The notes under the pieces were generated by a model. That model worked only from the letters and a program-made list of their open reading frames with translations. It ran no database searches and was not told the DNA's origin. Of a stretch of DNA of 64,000 nt, positions 24,701 through 39,700 are shown piece after piece. Source of the DNA: Crocodylus rhombifer. Lineage: Eukaryota > Chordata > Crocodylia > Crocodylidae. The DNA is taken from NCBI GenBank assembly GCA_038503035.1, contig JAVSML010024360.1:382806-446805 (forward strand). Reading direction: 5' to 3'. Made by a program: the position numbers and the translations under genes. Every line of letters begins with the position of its first letter. Within the stretch, counting starts at the first letter, position 1.

Positions 24701-27700
24701 TAATTTTATAGGCAGATTAGGCTCAGAGAAAAGTTGGAATAGTTTGTTTACCTTGAAGTTGTTTGGTGGTAAGCAGGATATAGTCGTATGTCCTTCTGGT
24801 TATGGTGTTTTTGTATTTCACAGAGGAGTAAATAGATGGAATGATATGGGTAGGTGTTTCTTATGTGGTGAGGTATTTCTGAGCTCTGTGGTGAAGCTCT
24901 GTGACTATGGCTTGAACAAGGGCAGGAGCAGGATCTCAAGTTTCAGGTGGTCAAACTTGCTGCTGCTTTGTAAAATTACGATTTCATTTTAAAAATCGGC
25001 TACAATTTTATATCTTTCATGTGTCGGGTATCTGGGTTGTAGTTGTATTGCTCTAGTGACAAAAGCAATCAGGACTTGTGATAGAGGTGATATCTTTTAT
25101 TAGACCAACAAATTTTTGCGAAAAAAAAATGTTTTAATTGCAAACTTTGGGGCACAAACACTCTTCATCGGGCATAGAAAAAAGATTGTAAAAGTTCTCC
25201 TGGGTCTAATTTTACAATCTTTTCTCCTATGCCTGCTGAAGGTTGTTTGTGGCCGAAAGCTTGCCATTAAAGATTTTTTTTGAAAAAATCTAGTTACTTA
25301 TAAAAGATATCACCTGTACCACAAGTCTTCATAAATATATAGAGTCCATTTTTTTACATTAAAACAATATATTCTGCGGATAAATGTCATGAGTTACAAC
25401 TCTGTAACTAGAGGATTGTGTTGCTACATATGAACTTGGAGATGAGCATTTCCATTAGTTCAGTCACTGTTCTTATTACATCTCCGTTGTGCCCTGTGCC
25501 TTTTGGACTATTATTTTTGCTTTTCCCTTCTGCCTCATTCTTTTCTAGCTGGTCTCTTCATATTGTGTAATTTTTTTTAAACTCAAATTATAAAAGAGTA
25601 GTGCTATACTTCAGCTTAAAATACTCTTCTTGTGATGCCTGTTTTTAAAACAAACTAGAATTGGTATAATCAACATCCTGTGGCAGTGAGAACTAAACAG
25701 CAGTGTAGGTTCCTCTGGGGAAGATGATGGAAGGCAAAAAATATAGTCCGAGTTTTAAGTAGAAGACTGCTGTGTTTCAGGTGGTATATAATCTAGTGGA
25801 TATTACTTTTAATACTTTAAAAGTCTGAAGTGAACCTTTGGATATTTTCAGATTAGAGATAGAATTCAAAGTGCCAGTAGTACACATGCACATAGAGTTC
25901 ATCCCTGTATTATTGATTAGTCAGACATATTGAAAGAATCCACACTCTGTACTTGATCTGTGTAGGCTTCTTCAGCAATGGTTTGGATAGCTTGGTGCTC
26001 TGCAACTTCTTCAGATTCTGTGAACCTGTTTCTGGATTTTCAGTGTTGGGAAGGAGGGAAATCTTTTATTGTTTGAGCCACATAATCTGACTAAAATATT
26101 GGAAAACTATTTATCCTTATTCATATAGGTATATAAAGAAATGGGTGGTTGCTTTTGTACTTGCGTTACTGGGCAGTTGCGATTTTCAGTGTGGTTTTTT
26201 TTTGTTGAAACGTGTCATATTTCGTTCCCTAGGACTAAAGAGAAATGGTCAGTTCCATTTTGAAATAAGCTTAAAGAAATTGTTTATTAATAATGTAGCT
26301 TATGTTTCTTACCTTTTCTCAAAGGCTGTCTGAGGTCATCAGTGAAGTCACCAGTAATTCCTTGTCTACCAACACGAAATCTGGTCCTTCTCCTCTTTCT
26401 TCTCCAAATGGAAAATTAACCATAGCTAGTCCTAAACGTGGCCAGAAGAGGGAAGAAGGATGGAAGGAAGTTGTGAGAAGGTAAATAACTTGTGTGCAAG
26501 AAACATACCAGTAGAAGGAATAAATTTCCCTTCTTACATCCTTACTTGGCATTTATCTTGCATTCTTGCCAATCCTCACACTATTTCGATCCATTGAATC
26601 CTGTCTCACTAACGTAATACTTTCCTTTTGTACAGATCAAAGAAAGTTTCTGTTCCATCAACTGTAATTTCCAGAGTGATTGGAAGAGGAGGATGTAACA
26701 TTAATGCTATTCGGGAGTTCACAGGAGCACATATAGACATTGACAAACAAAAAGACAAGACTGGGGACAGAATAATAACAATAAGGTAAATGGTCATCTG
26801 GCAGTTGAAAACGTTCTCTGTAAAGTGAATAGAGTGCATTTTAAAGAGGGATCTGTAATTTAATAAATCATTTTTCTTGAAGACTTTCTGAGCAGAAATT
26901 TTAGCCAAAACAATGAACATAACTGATGCTTATCATGCTATTTAAGGTTGAAATAGAAAAATCTGGAATAAGCAGTCACGTCTGTATTCTTTTTAAAGAC
27001 AAAAAGTAAAGGCATCTGTACTAGACCTGTGAATCAGTTGTTGTGGACTAGGTCATGTTTTTGTACGTATAACATCGCTTTCGCCATTAGCTTATTTATG
27101 AAGCTAATCAGGCATCTAATTCCCCTGAGCATGCCAAACTTCATGCTGGGTTTTTACCTGTACTAGGTTGGCAGAATCTAGCCCTAGGCCATTCATCTGA
27201 GTTATGTAACATAAAAGTTCAGAGCAAAATATCAGTAACTGTATCCCCTCCCTCCCCTTTACTCTTTTTTGTAGGGGTGGCACAGAATCAACAAGACAAG
27301 CAACGCAGTTGATCAATGCTCTGATAAAGGATCCAGATAAGGAAATTGATGAACTTATTCCAAAGAATCGTTTGAAAAGTTCTGCAGCAAACTCCAAAGT
27401 AGGGTCATCAACACCTGCCTCCACTACTGCTGCTAACAGTTCTCTAATGGGGATCAAAGTTGCCACTGTAGCTGCTTCGTCAACTTCTCAAACTGCCACA
27501 GCACTCACTGTGCCTGCAATTTCTTCAGCGTCCACTCACAAAACCATCAAGAATCCAGTGAATAATGTACGGCCTGGTTTTCCAGTCTCTCTGCCATTGG
27601 CATACCCTCCTCCACAGTTTGCACATGCTTTACTTGCTGCTCAGACTTTCCAGCAAATCCGTCCCCCTCGGTTGCCCATGACCCACTTCGGAGGTACTTT

Positions 27701-30700
27701 TCCACCAGCTCAGTCCACTTGGGGTCCTTTTCCTGTTCGGCCTTTGAGCCCCGCAAGAGCTACTAACTCACCTAAACCTCACATGGTGCCTCGCCATAGC
27801 AGTCAGAACAGCAGTGGTTCTCAGGTGAATTCAGCAGGTTCTTTGACTACTAGTCCAACAGCTACAACAAGTTCAGTGGCTTCTACTGTGCCTGGTTCGT
27901 CTACAAATGGCAGTCCCAGTTCACCTTCAGTGAGAAGGCAGCTTTTTGTTACGGTTGTGAAGACATCCAATGCTACCACAACCACAGTCACAACCACAGC
28001 AAGTAGCAACAGCACAGCACCTACAAATGCCACATATCCTGTTCCTACTGCCAAAGAACACTACCCTGTATCTTCCCCATCATCCCCTTCACCGCCAGCT
28101 CAGCCAGCAGGAGTTTCTAGAAACAGTCCTTCAGATTGTGTAACAGCATCTCCAAATAAGGGCACATCTTCCTCTGACCAGGATTTGAGTAGTCCACCAG
28201 CAGTGGAAACAAGTAATTCAGCCAGCAGCAGGCAGCCAAGCACTAATTCTCTTGGCAGTTCTTCAGTGCACCCTGCTCATCAGCAATCCCCAGGATCTCT
28301 TTCTCAAGAAGCAAGACCTCCTCTACAGCAGCCTCAGGTTCCTACATCAGATCTTAGAATGGCTATGCCTCCAAATTTAGCAGCAACATGTTCATCTGCC
28401 CCAGTCGCAGGTCCAACAAATGCCCCAATGACTTATCCCCTTCCTCAGACATCAGTGGGATCTACTCAGTCTGCAGCTAAAATGGAAACCCCGGCTATCA
28501 GGCCACCTGCCCATGGAACAAATACGACTCACAAGAATCCAGCTCCTGTGCAAGGTTCTTCTGTTGCAGTCCTCAATGTAAATCACATTAAAAGGCCCCA
28601 CAGTGTTCCTTCTTCAGTGCAGCTTCCTTCTACCTTAAGTACACAAAGTGCTTCTCAAAATTCAGCTCATCCAGCAAACAAGTCTATGGGTACCAACTTC
28701 AGTGCTACCTTGCCATTTGGGCCCTTTAGCACACTGTTTGAAAACAGTCCTACTTCTGCTCATGGCTTTTGGGGTGGATCTGTAGTTTCATCTCAAGCAA
28801 CACCAGAATCCATTCTGTCAGGAAAGTCTTCATTTTTGCCAAATTCAGATCCTTTACATCAGTCTGATACGTCCAAAGCCCCAGGTTTTAGGCCACCACT
28901 ACAAAGGCCAGCTCCAAGTCCCTCAGGTGAGTATTTGAATGGAACTGCATTTGGAGTCTAATGTTAAGTAGCAGCTGAATGCTTTCACTTGCTGTTTTCT
29001 AGCTTTTCTACTTGAGTTTTTATACTAAATTACCTATGTATTCCACAGTTTGCCTGTTTTAGAATCCATCTGTTTGAAATGGAATTATGCTTTAAAGTTT
29101 GAGGTTTAATTTTTTTTAACATGCATATTTCTAGTCCTTGCCCTCCCAAAACCATCCACTGCTATTTCCTCCCTACCATGACTCCCCCACCCAAAAAAAA
29201 AAAACCCAAAAGAAACCCAAACCCACACATCACCTTTGGAATACATAGTTGCCTTGCTGAGTCTGTGTGCAGTTCCCAGGGGACTGCAAGATCCACAGCT
29301 CTAAGTAAAAACAGCTCTATATATTTTATTTAAGTTCCTGTCTGTGAAATCCAAAACTGTAGTAGGGTTGGAGTGTTGTAGCTGTGATAGTCCAGGAACT
29401 ATGCAAGAAGCCAAGGGGTTTTTCTGGTAACAACTTTTATTAAAGCAGTTAATATCTGTAACATTGTCTAACAACTCTGTCAGCTATACAGTTGATTCAG
29501 TACAAGGTATCACCAAAAAAACTTGTCTCTGTAAAATCCAAGAACAATTTAGATGGTTAACTGTTGATAATTTTATGATAAACTTTCATATTGAAAAATT
29601 ATAGAATAGAGGGAACAGAGTAAAGAAAGCCCAATTTAAAATATTTAAATCGACCTTTAATCTCTATTTTTAATTTAATTGATTTTTGGCAGAATTTCAA
29701 TCTGCTGCATGAATGCAGAGAAGCCAGGAGTCTTGTCACAGAATTTGAGGCAAGTTGTTGGATTTAGAATTCATTTTTTTTCTATTCTTACACAGGTAGT
29801 AGAGACCTTCTGTTAAGGCATTTGCTTGTCTTGTTTTGCCCCAAATAAGAAAAGTTTAGCAGCTCTTTTCCAATATTCAGTTTTATGGTTTTTACCCATT
29901 TCTACTTAAAGTAAGAAAGAAAAAAAACTATATGTTATTGCATTGCAACCTATTCTAGTGCACCAGTCAATTTCAGTTTGTTAAATTTTTGAAAGGTTCA
30001 GTCTTCAAACGACTAGAAAAATTTAAGCCTTGTAATTCAGCTAATGTAAGTGGGGGGTATCTGTTTTTTTGTTTGTTTTTTTACAAAGCTGAGTTGCATT
30101 TATATCAGTAAAATCCCATGTACTCCATAGCTGTAGAATTTGTCCCTTGCTGTATGGTTGTGTCAGAAACACAGCTTTCATTTTAAAATAAAAATCTAGC
30201 CCTCTTGGTTGTGAAGATAACTTTGAAAATATCCTCAGGAACAAACTGATCTATTGATATTTTCCTATGTTAATAGCAAATATGAGAGAACAGTTCTCCA
30301 GAGTTATGAGCTACCTAGACAACATCAATCTGGGCACTTAATGCTGTGAGATTTGTAAACTTTTCCAAGATTTCCCTTATACAAATTAAATTGAATTTCA
30401 GGGCAGTGACCTTGATACTGTTCATGGAGCTTAGTAGCAGCATGCAGGGGGGCTGCAGTTGAGCCTAGCTCACAGCCAGAAGGAGGGAAGTCTTAAGTTT
30501 CTCATTTCAACAGTGTAGGAATAGCATACCTGCAGAAGCCTTTTATAAGCTCCCTGCTTTTGTATGTATAATAGTGGTGGAAGGATGCTCTGAGCCAGTT
30601 CTTGAAAGTAATGTTGGCAGCAGCCACAGTTTGCGGAGTAGTCTATCTGGACAGAACACAACAAGAAAGTGTGTCAGAAATAATCTATTTTTGAAAAGCT

Positions 30701-33700
30701 TTATCATAGAAAACTATGGCTGGAAGGAACCTCCAGAAGTTATTTAGTCCAGTCTCCTGCCTGAGGCATGATTATCTCTATTCAAACCATCCTATACAAA
30801 TCCATTGTCCAATATCTTAGCAGTACTACACAGTCAACCGTGACACGACACAAGACATAACACATTAACCTGCCACAGGTTAAGCAAGAGGACAATAGCT
30901 GCCAATATCCTGCTGCTGTAAAGGCTGTTAATATATACTCGAAAGATTCCAGGAAGAAGACCATGCCCCACCTCCAAGACAACACACAAAACCTCCCACA
31001 GTTCATACCAGTTGGAGGTAAAATTCCTTCCTGACCCCAGATATGGCGAGGGGCAAGACCCTCTAGCCATGAATCTGTGGGTGTAAGTCCCAGCAGGAGC
31101 ATTGGTACACCCCTGTCAAAATCCCCAGATCTGGCTGAAGCCAACATCCAGTGCCTCTGAGAGAGGTTTAAAAAAACCCAACAAAACTATTATTGTATTT
31201 CCTTATGTCCACCGTTTTAGGCTGGACGTAAAGAAAAACTTCTCTACTGTCGGAGCCCCCAAGGCCTAGAATAGACTGCATCCAGAGATAGTGCAAGCAC
31301 CTAATCTGGACTCTTTTAAGAAACATTTGGACACCTAACTTGCTGGGATCCTTTAACCTTAGCTGACTGCTTGCCCCTGGGGCAGGGGGCTGGACTCGAT
31401 GATCTTCTGAGGTCCCTTTCAGCCTTCTGAGTATTTCTCAGAGAAGGGCTGTCAAACTGGTAGGCCCTGTTTGGCCCAAAAGCGATGAGCGTTTGTCTAC
31501 TGATCTCCTACCTGGCTGCCACTCCCCACCACCATAGGCTCTGGGCTCCCCAGAGGGCACCCCTGAGGGCTGGTCAGAGTCGTGTGGCACAGCCTACAGT
31601 GCTGAGGAAACCTTTGACATGGGGTGTCTGTATGGTGCAGCAGAGGAGCCCCACCCAGGTAGGTGAAGGTGGGGATGCAGGAGAGGGGAGTGCCCAAGGG
31701 GCCTGTGAAGGGGCAGCCCCCATGGGTAGGGCATGCAGCCCCAGGCTGCTAAGAAGTTGGATAGCCGTGTCTTAAAAATACATACAATACTGTAGTAGAA
31801 TTGAGGAGTCCTAGAAATTTGAAGTTGATCCTACCACAGAGCTCAGAGGATCCCAATTACAAATTGCATTCAGCAGTATTTACAATGTATTGTGTTCAAG
31901 CATAGGTTTGAGGAAAGCTTTAACATAACTGCTTTCCTAAAAATCTGTACAATATTATCTCTGGTAGAATACTGTTGATCTGCGCTGTTACATTAATACC
32001 TCATAGACATCCAAAATATTATTCCCAACTTTCAGGCTTTTCTTAACGTTTAGCTCTCAGTTGAGTAATTAGATTTGGGTTAGTATTTGCAACTTTTAAG
32101 TTCTTTGCTGTCAGAGATTTTGAAAATATTAACAGGAACCAGCTGGTTAGAGAGAGAAGTCTTACCAGCAAAGCATAGAATCATTTAATCTGTGAAGGGC
32201 CCTTGAGCATCATCTGATCAGACCCCCTGTATAAATGCAGGAATGCTGTTTGTACATCATCCCTCACCAATGCTTATTCAACCTGCTTTGTAACACCTCC
32301 AGTGACAGATATTCCATAACTTCTCTGAGTAGTCCATTTTACTGTTTTATTGCTCTGATGCAGGGATTGGCAAAATACAGCCCACAGGCCAGATTGGGCT
32401 TGCAGCAGACTCCGTATCCTAGCAGTGGCGTTTCCTTTGGGCTGCCGCTGTTGGACCCTCTCCCTGCCTGGAACCTCAGCCCGTCCACCTCACACCCACC
32501 ACCAGGGTAGGACCCACACGGGCCGGGCATGCAGCCAGGATGGGGCTGCAGCTGGGAGCGAGGCAGGTGGGCGGGGCCGGGGAGACCCCAGTGTACTCCG
32601 GTGGTGATGATGTGGGGCTGGGCCAGAGCCACAATCCATTGCTCGCACACCCTTGCAACGAGTGCATGTTCTGTGGGCTGGGGCACGCAGGGAGTGGATT
32701 GCAGCTCTGCCCCGGCCTTGGCTCTGTTTTGTCACTGACCCCAGCTTAGCCACGTGCCCTGCCTGTGCAGTTCCCCGCCAGTCTTTGTGGAGACCCTGGG
32801 ATCGCAGAGCCATGACAGCGTGGGAGAGCCACAGTTCTGCGGGCAAGAGCATGCAGGGAATACATCGCGGCTGGCCCCGGCCCTGCGCTGTCACTGTCCC
32901 AAGATCCTGGGTTTTCATAGAGACTGGCTGGGAGCTGCATCTGGGGCAGAGGCTGGTGTCTTGGGACAGTGGCAGCATGGGGCTGGGACAGAGGGATCAA
33001 CTCCCTGTAATCCCCTGCCCCCAGGACCTATGCCTGTTGCAGGGGCATGCAGGCAGTGGATTGCAGCTCTGCCCTGGCCTTGCACTATCACCACCCCAAA
33101 CGCCAGAGTCTCCTTGGTCCCACCTATCCATCTTACTGCAGGCCGTGGCCCCATCTCAGCTGCCTAGCTGCACACCCTCCCTGTGCAGGTCCCACCCCTG
33201 GTGGTGGGTGCAGGGTTGATGGCTGGAGCACTCAAGCAGCAGGGCTGGGTCTAGCAGCGGCAGTCAGAAGGAACTGGGGCTGCTGGAAAATGGAGTCTGG
33301 CTGCAGGCTGGATCTGTCATTTTGCCCACCCCTGTTCTAATGTGTATGCAAAGGTTGAGGGAAACTTGTGAATCAGATTTAGGGACAAATCCATATAAAA
33401 AGCCTATGCCTCCCAACTCCTGAAAAAGGGGAAGCTGCTGGGATATCTGTCAAGGTACTGGTTCTAAATCTTGCTTGAGATCTTCTAGCTACCATTCTCC
33501 ATTGCTCAGCCTTCTTGCTACTGTCTGAAAGTTTCTGCTAATATACCTCTTATTGAACAAGCTGGTGTCCACTCATGAGGGAGTGCAGGTGTTGCTATCT
33601 TGCTCTTGTTTTCTAATCTCTTTTGCTGTCTATAGCTCTCCTACGAATAGCAAAGTGAAATCCACATACTTAAAGCAAGTTTCAGCAGCAGCCAGAAGTT

Positions 33701-36700
33701 TTTAAATACCAGTAGCGAGACTAAGATATCGCTGGTTAGTCGCAAATATATCTTGGTAGAGCTAGCCATAGACATTTTGAAGCTCTGCAATTCCAGAATC
33801 TGGAAGACAGTATTATATTAATGTACAAGAAAAATCTGTTTTAAAACTGTTTAAAACAGCATTATAAATATTCAAATACTCCTGACTATTTTTGTTTCAC
33901 ATACATCAGTAGCTATGCAAAAACAACTAAAATAAGCTTTATTTCAGTTGTTTCCAGTTGTGAAAGTCTAGAAGATAAAAACTGGGGTAGATATATATGT
34001 GTCTAGATAAATACATGCCTAGAGCTTTGCTGGATGAAGAAAAGCAAACATAGCTTCTTCAAAATCAATGGTCTTGTATATTTTTTGCATAAACTTCCAC
34101 AGAAAGGATAATAGACTACTTGGAATGGCAAAGCTGGAGCCATTTCATCTTGAGTAATGTTCTGCAAGGTGACAGGAAAATGCATTTTTGGTTGCCATCT
34201 CTTTAATGTTGATTGCAGAACAAATTAGTATTCTCTTAATAAAAAGGTGAGTAGAGAATACAGTTTTGAGAATATTGAACACAGTCACAGCTTTCCAGGC
34301 CAATTGGAGCCTACAGTACTATAATATTGTGCTTTTCCAATCCCAAACAAGAGATCAAGAAAAATGACTGAAGATTATTGATCCTAGTTGTTATATTTAG
34401 TTAAACTTCAATTTTCTAGGTTAGTTTTGCATTTAAAAAAGCAAGCATAACCTTTAAGTGCAACTGCTGGATAGAAATCACACGTTCAGATGTTCCAGAG
34501 TAACAATGGCTGCTCTGAAAGAAAAATAACCTGACTTCCAGGAACCAGGAAGAGTGGAGCTACCAGCTGCTCCCTGCCAGCCCCTCTCACACCCAGGCCC
34601 CATCATGAGAAGCAGTGGTCAGGAAGTTTGGCATTGCTGTTGCTCCCTGCTCTTGGCTTCTGTTGCCCAGAGCTGAGTAGATGGAGCAGCCCTCTTGCCT
34701 GTTTCTCACTCTGGAGTTTCCAGAGTGAGAAGCGGGCAAGAGCTTTTTCCATGCTTCTCTGTCTGCTCACTTCTGGGCACTGGGAGCCTAGTGGAGAGAC
34801 CACTGCCATGAGCCCCCCTTACTGCTCGTGCTGACTCAGTTTGTTGCTCCACTCCCCACACACCTCCCAGACTCGCACTGTATAGTTCTTTTCTTGCTGT
34901 CCTGTTTATATTCACGTGACATAAGAAACCAGCTGAAGAGACTTGTCTGGTTAGACAAGGAGGAAGGGCACAAATTGATTCTTATGTTTATGGTGTCCTC
35001 TTGTCCCAATCTCCTCCTTATCCAGGCATTGGATAGAATCCTTTTCCAATGAAGGACTGACTTTTTCCAATTTCTTCAATAGGTATTGTCAGTATGGATT
35101 CATCTTATGCTTCTGTAACGCCCTCTTCTACACACTTGGGTAACTTTGCCTCCAACCTTTCAGGAGGTCAAATATATGCACCTGGAACACCCCTGGGAGG
35201 AGCACCTGCAGCTGCTAATTTTAACAGGCAACACTTTTCCCCACTTAGTTTATTACCTCCATGCTCATCAGCATCAAATGGTGAGTTCTTAGTAGGACAT
35301 GGGTGTGAAATTATTGTAAAAGCAGAAAGGTCATATTTTTCTGCCAATTATAGGTACCGTCCTAATAATTAAGTTGATAGGTTTGCTAAAATTTTCTGAT
35401 AGGTGGTTTTTATTGTTTATAATGTCTATGAGTAATATAGGATGGATCTTTCAAAGCAGTTTTCTAGAAGAAATTTCTGGAAAAAATTTGTTTCAGTGGT
35501 TGTATCTCAACAGCAGCATATTAGTTAAAGATGAGGCTGGGTGGGTGTTCGTCACACTGTCACAGATTTTGGTCTTTTTGCAGTATTTTCTGAGAAGTGA
35601 AGGTTGTTCAGTAAGTCTTTGGAGTTCATTCAGCTTTGTTGTCGTTTTAAGTGTTTTCGGTGTTTTTTATAGATTTCATAGATACGAGGGCTGGAAGGGA
35701 CCTCGGAAGATCATCAAGTCCAGCCCCCCGCCCAAAGGGCAGGAAGTCATCTAGGGTCATAGGATTTGTTGCTACACTTTGTTTGCATTTAGAAGATTAA
35801 GTCATACAGGAAAGTCTTACTTAAGTCTAAATGACAGGCTGCATTTGTGATGAATTAGGTTTTCAGAACCTTTTTAAAATAATGAACCACTAAATATTTG
35901 TTGAGCAAATGCGTTATGCACAGTTTTGGTATTTTCATCTATAATTGACTTCCTCAGTTTTTACCGTGCCACAGCCATCATGTATTATGGCAGAAAACAC
36001 ATTTTAAGCTGTTTGAATAAATATAACTTATTCCTTATCCATTACTCAAGGATAAATGTTAAAATTTAATTTACTGACAATATTAAGGACTAAAACCCAA
36101 AGATAAATGATGTGCGGGTGTTTTGTGAAGAACCCCATCATTTTATTTCAGCCATGTTCTTGAATAGAGTCCTTTTTAATTGCTTCTAATCTTTTACTTT
36201 TAAGTCCTTTTAATCTTGGATACAAGAGAGTTGTCATATTAGGCAGTCTTTGCGATCAATTACATTGAGCCTAGAATTAAAAATGATTTTTTAAAATTGT
36301 TTACATAACCTCCAAATGATCAATAGATGGTAATGGTCTGAACTATTTTGAAGTGAATGGTTTGGGTGCAATTATTTGTTAGGATGCGGGGAGGGTTGGG
36401 GGGTTACAATTAATAGAGGTATGTATAGATGAACTATTTCAATGGAAAATTCATTGATGATTTCAAACTTCTTAGTTCTACCAAAGATTTTAAATACTTA
36501 TGTACGTTAATACCCTTTTTCTCTGTTCTATAGAATCTCCTGCCCAATCAGTACCATCTGGTGTGAGAGCACCATCTCCTTCCCCTTCAGCAGTGTCTTT
36601 GGGGTCAGAAAAAAACAGCAATGTGTCTCAGGACAGAAAGGTTCCTGTTCCAATTGGAACTGAACGGTCTGCACGTATTAGACAAACTGGAACTTCTACA

Positions 36701-39700
36701 CCATCTGTTATTGGGAGCAATTTAGCCACGCCAGTGGGACATAGTGGCATCTGGTCCTTTGAAGGGATAGGTGGCAATCAAGGTATAATGCTTTATCCAA
36801 CAGACATTTTTACTCAAGTAATTCATTGTAATCATTTTGCTTTTATCAATAACTGCTTTGAAACTGAAAGACTGCATAAATTGGCTCTTTTGTGTTAATT
36901 TGCTTATTCCAAAACCACTTATACAGTAGAGAAAGCATAAGTTTCTGCTCTGATACCTTAAAGTTGTCCTACAGATATAGCAGAGAACTTTTTGATTATG
37001 AAGCTCCATTGCTTAAAACTTTAGTTGTCAAACTTACTATTAGACAAAACCACAGATAACAAAGTGGAAGGCTACCACAGGGACTAGGGAAATTTGTCAT
37101 CTGTTGAGGATGAAGTAGTAGATTCCTCTGAAGACGATTGTGCATCTTTCTTATTTTTGCTTTCTCTAGACTTCGCCCTGACCTCCCGTATAGCTTTCAG
37201 TTTTATCCGATTCACCACCTGTATTGAGCTTGGTAATTTGTTTAACTAAAGAGGTCTTCTAAAAAGGAATCCAGTCTGTTTAAAAGCACTATGTACGCAC
37301 TGCCTGGAATTGTCCAGGTGGTACATGTTGAGTTACTGACATGTTGCCACTGGTCCCTAGAAAAATATCACATGTCATCTTCATATTAGCACTGAGAGAA
37401 TTTGCCACCTGGTGTTCAGGCACTACAGGAGATGTTTTGGGGGAAAACACCCTCTGTTTTGACTTTACAATCTGTCCTTCACAGCTCTCATCCTTCAGAG
37501 CTGAGTTCTAGGAAACTGTAATCCTCAGCCCCTTAGCACAGGACCACTAAGGGCAGACCATTCAGTAGCAATTTAAAGAGAAATGATCGAGAAATGTTTT
37601 TGCAATTCATAAATAATAATTTGGCATCTTTCTTCATTAAATGGGATTTGTTCTTGGAGTGAATGCCCACGTAGATTCTGTGCATGGTGCAAATACCCCT
37701 TAAACATCAAGAGTGTATGTAATCTGTGGTCAGTGTTACTGGAAGGTGAGGAACACTTCTTTTGTGGAAATGATTTAGTGCTAAAGATACTAATCTGGAT
37801 CCCCAGGCAAGTTTATTAATAATTACATAATCATTGATTGATTGCTATGTCTGTTTCTTTTCTAGATAAAGTAGACTGGTGTCACAGTGGAATGGGAAGT
37901 CATATGATCCACAGGCCAATGTCTGATCCGGGTGTGTTTTCACATCAAGCAATGGAAAGAGATAGTACAGGGATTGTAACTCCTTCTGGTACATTCCATC
38001 AACATGTTCCTGCAGGATACATGGACTTTCCTAAAGTGGGGGTAATAATCCTAATACACTAATACCCATTTGGTTCTGGATATGACTGTAAATTGTATCC
38101 AACTGGATGGCCTAGTGGCAACATGATGGGGCTACTTGTGGTGGGGTAGTTTCTGTAAAATACTACAATGATGCAACCTCCAGAGTAAGGTGAGCATTGG
38201 GTGCTTCAAAACCCTAGCCCTTGCTGCCTTGTGGATACTCCTTAGTTGGCAAAAGGCTAAGGGGCAACACCCTGACACAAATGCACCCTCACTCGGGCAT
38301 TAGGCAGTCAGCAGTAGTTCTTATCTGTTGCTCTCTGGAAGAAGCTACAACGATTGAGGCACTAAACATCTGGACTCAGTCTGGCCTTTGGATTCTGTTA
38401 TAGTGGCCTAAAATGGGGATGGTAGGTCTTGGGCAGTGTCCACTTCTCCATGCTCTTGCCTGGGTATATGTGTTGAAAGTCTTGGTTTGACAGTCTCAGA
38501 ATTTTATGAAAGCAGATTCATCAGGCACCCGACTAGACCTCTTAGGCACACACCATGATCCAGAGGATCAGTAGCTGCTTACTAATATCCATTATAGTGT
38601 AGGAAAATTTCTATATTATTCAAGACAGGAAGCTATTCTATAGCACTGTCAAAACATTGTGAGCAGGCATGTAAGAGTATTAATAACTGATCTTCATATG
38701 TCTCTTCTGAAAAGCTGCTATATAATAAAGATGTTAGAGTAAATATATAGCAAATCTAATATCTTACTCTAACAGTAAAGATTTAGATAATTTCCAAAAA
38801 CAAAGCAATACGTCTATCCCCATTGTGCACGTGAGCATTTCTTTTAATTTTGATTCAACTTTTTCCTCTTAAGGGTATGCCTTTCTCTGTGTACGGGAAT
38901 GCAGTGATTCCTCCTGTAGCACCCATCACAGATGGTCCTGGTGGTCCTATATTTAATGGACCTCATGCTGCTGACCCATCCTGGAACTCGCTGATAAAGA
39001 TGGTTTCAAATTCCACAGAAAATAATGGCCCTCAAACGGTAATACTGCATTTTTATTTATGTCTTTGACTTCAACCTAATCAACCACACATAAGCAGTCC
39101 TCTGAATAAGGCAAAACATGAAGATTTTTCTGTCAATGTGTTTAGTTTTGTAAGTAGGGTAAAATTAAGGGCATGTCTATAGAAGATATTATTTCAGGGT
39201 AATTTGGGTTGGGAATCATAAAACACAAAAGTGATCATAATTGTTTTCCACGTGGGTACTTGCATTCTGAAATAAGAACTTTTTATAGGGCTAGCTTAAT
39301 CCACTGGAGAAAGGAAATTTGTGGGGAGGGGAGACAATTGCATAGCTATTCTGGGTGAGTGCTAGATACAGGGAAGTCCTGATAGTAATTATGTTTTAGC
39401 TTGTTAAACATATTTATATATGCTGTTTTGCTTCTATAGAAGCTCTGTGAGATGAGCATTTCTATCATGTAGGTTATTTGCTTTCGTGGAAAGTGCCACT
39501 TACTCTGCTATGTTTAAATTATGCTTTGCCCAAGGAGACGAGCATGTTACAGCACTAGTCCAGGAGCCATTATGCTTTTGGCAAGCAAAATGACTCCACT
39601 GGTTTTGGAAAAGAAAACACAGCCTTTCCTGGATCTGTTTTAACATTGCCCTGACCTCATCATCACTGGGTGCATCTACCTGTTCATTAATGCACTTTTG

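Noticed and set aside
27116..27466. A 116-codon frame on the minus strand
   Set aside because: It overlaps the ANKRD17 KH exon on the opposite strand. It is a shadow of that exon's codons.
32490..33340. Frames of up to 188 codons on both strands
   Set aside because: Inside the hAT element at 32361-33334 and made of repeated blocks. No family resemblance.
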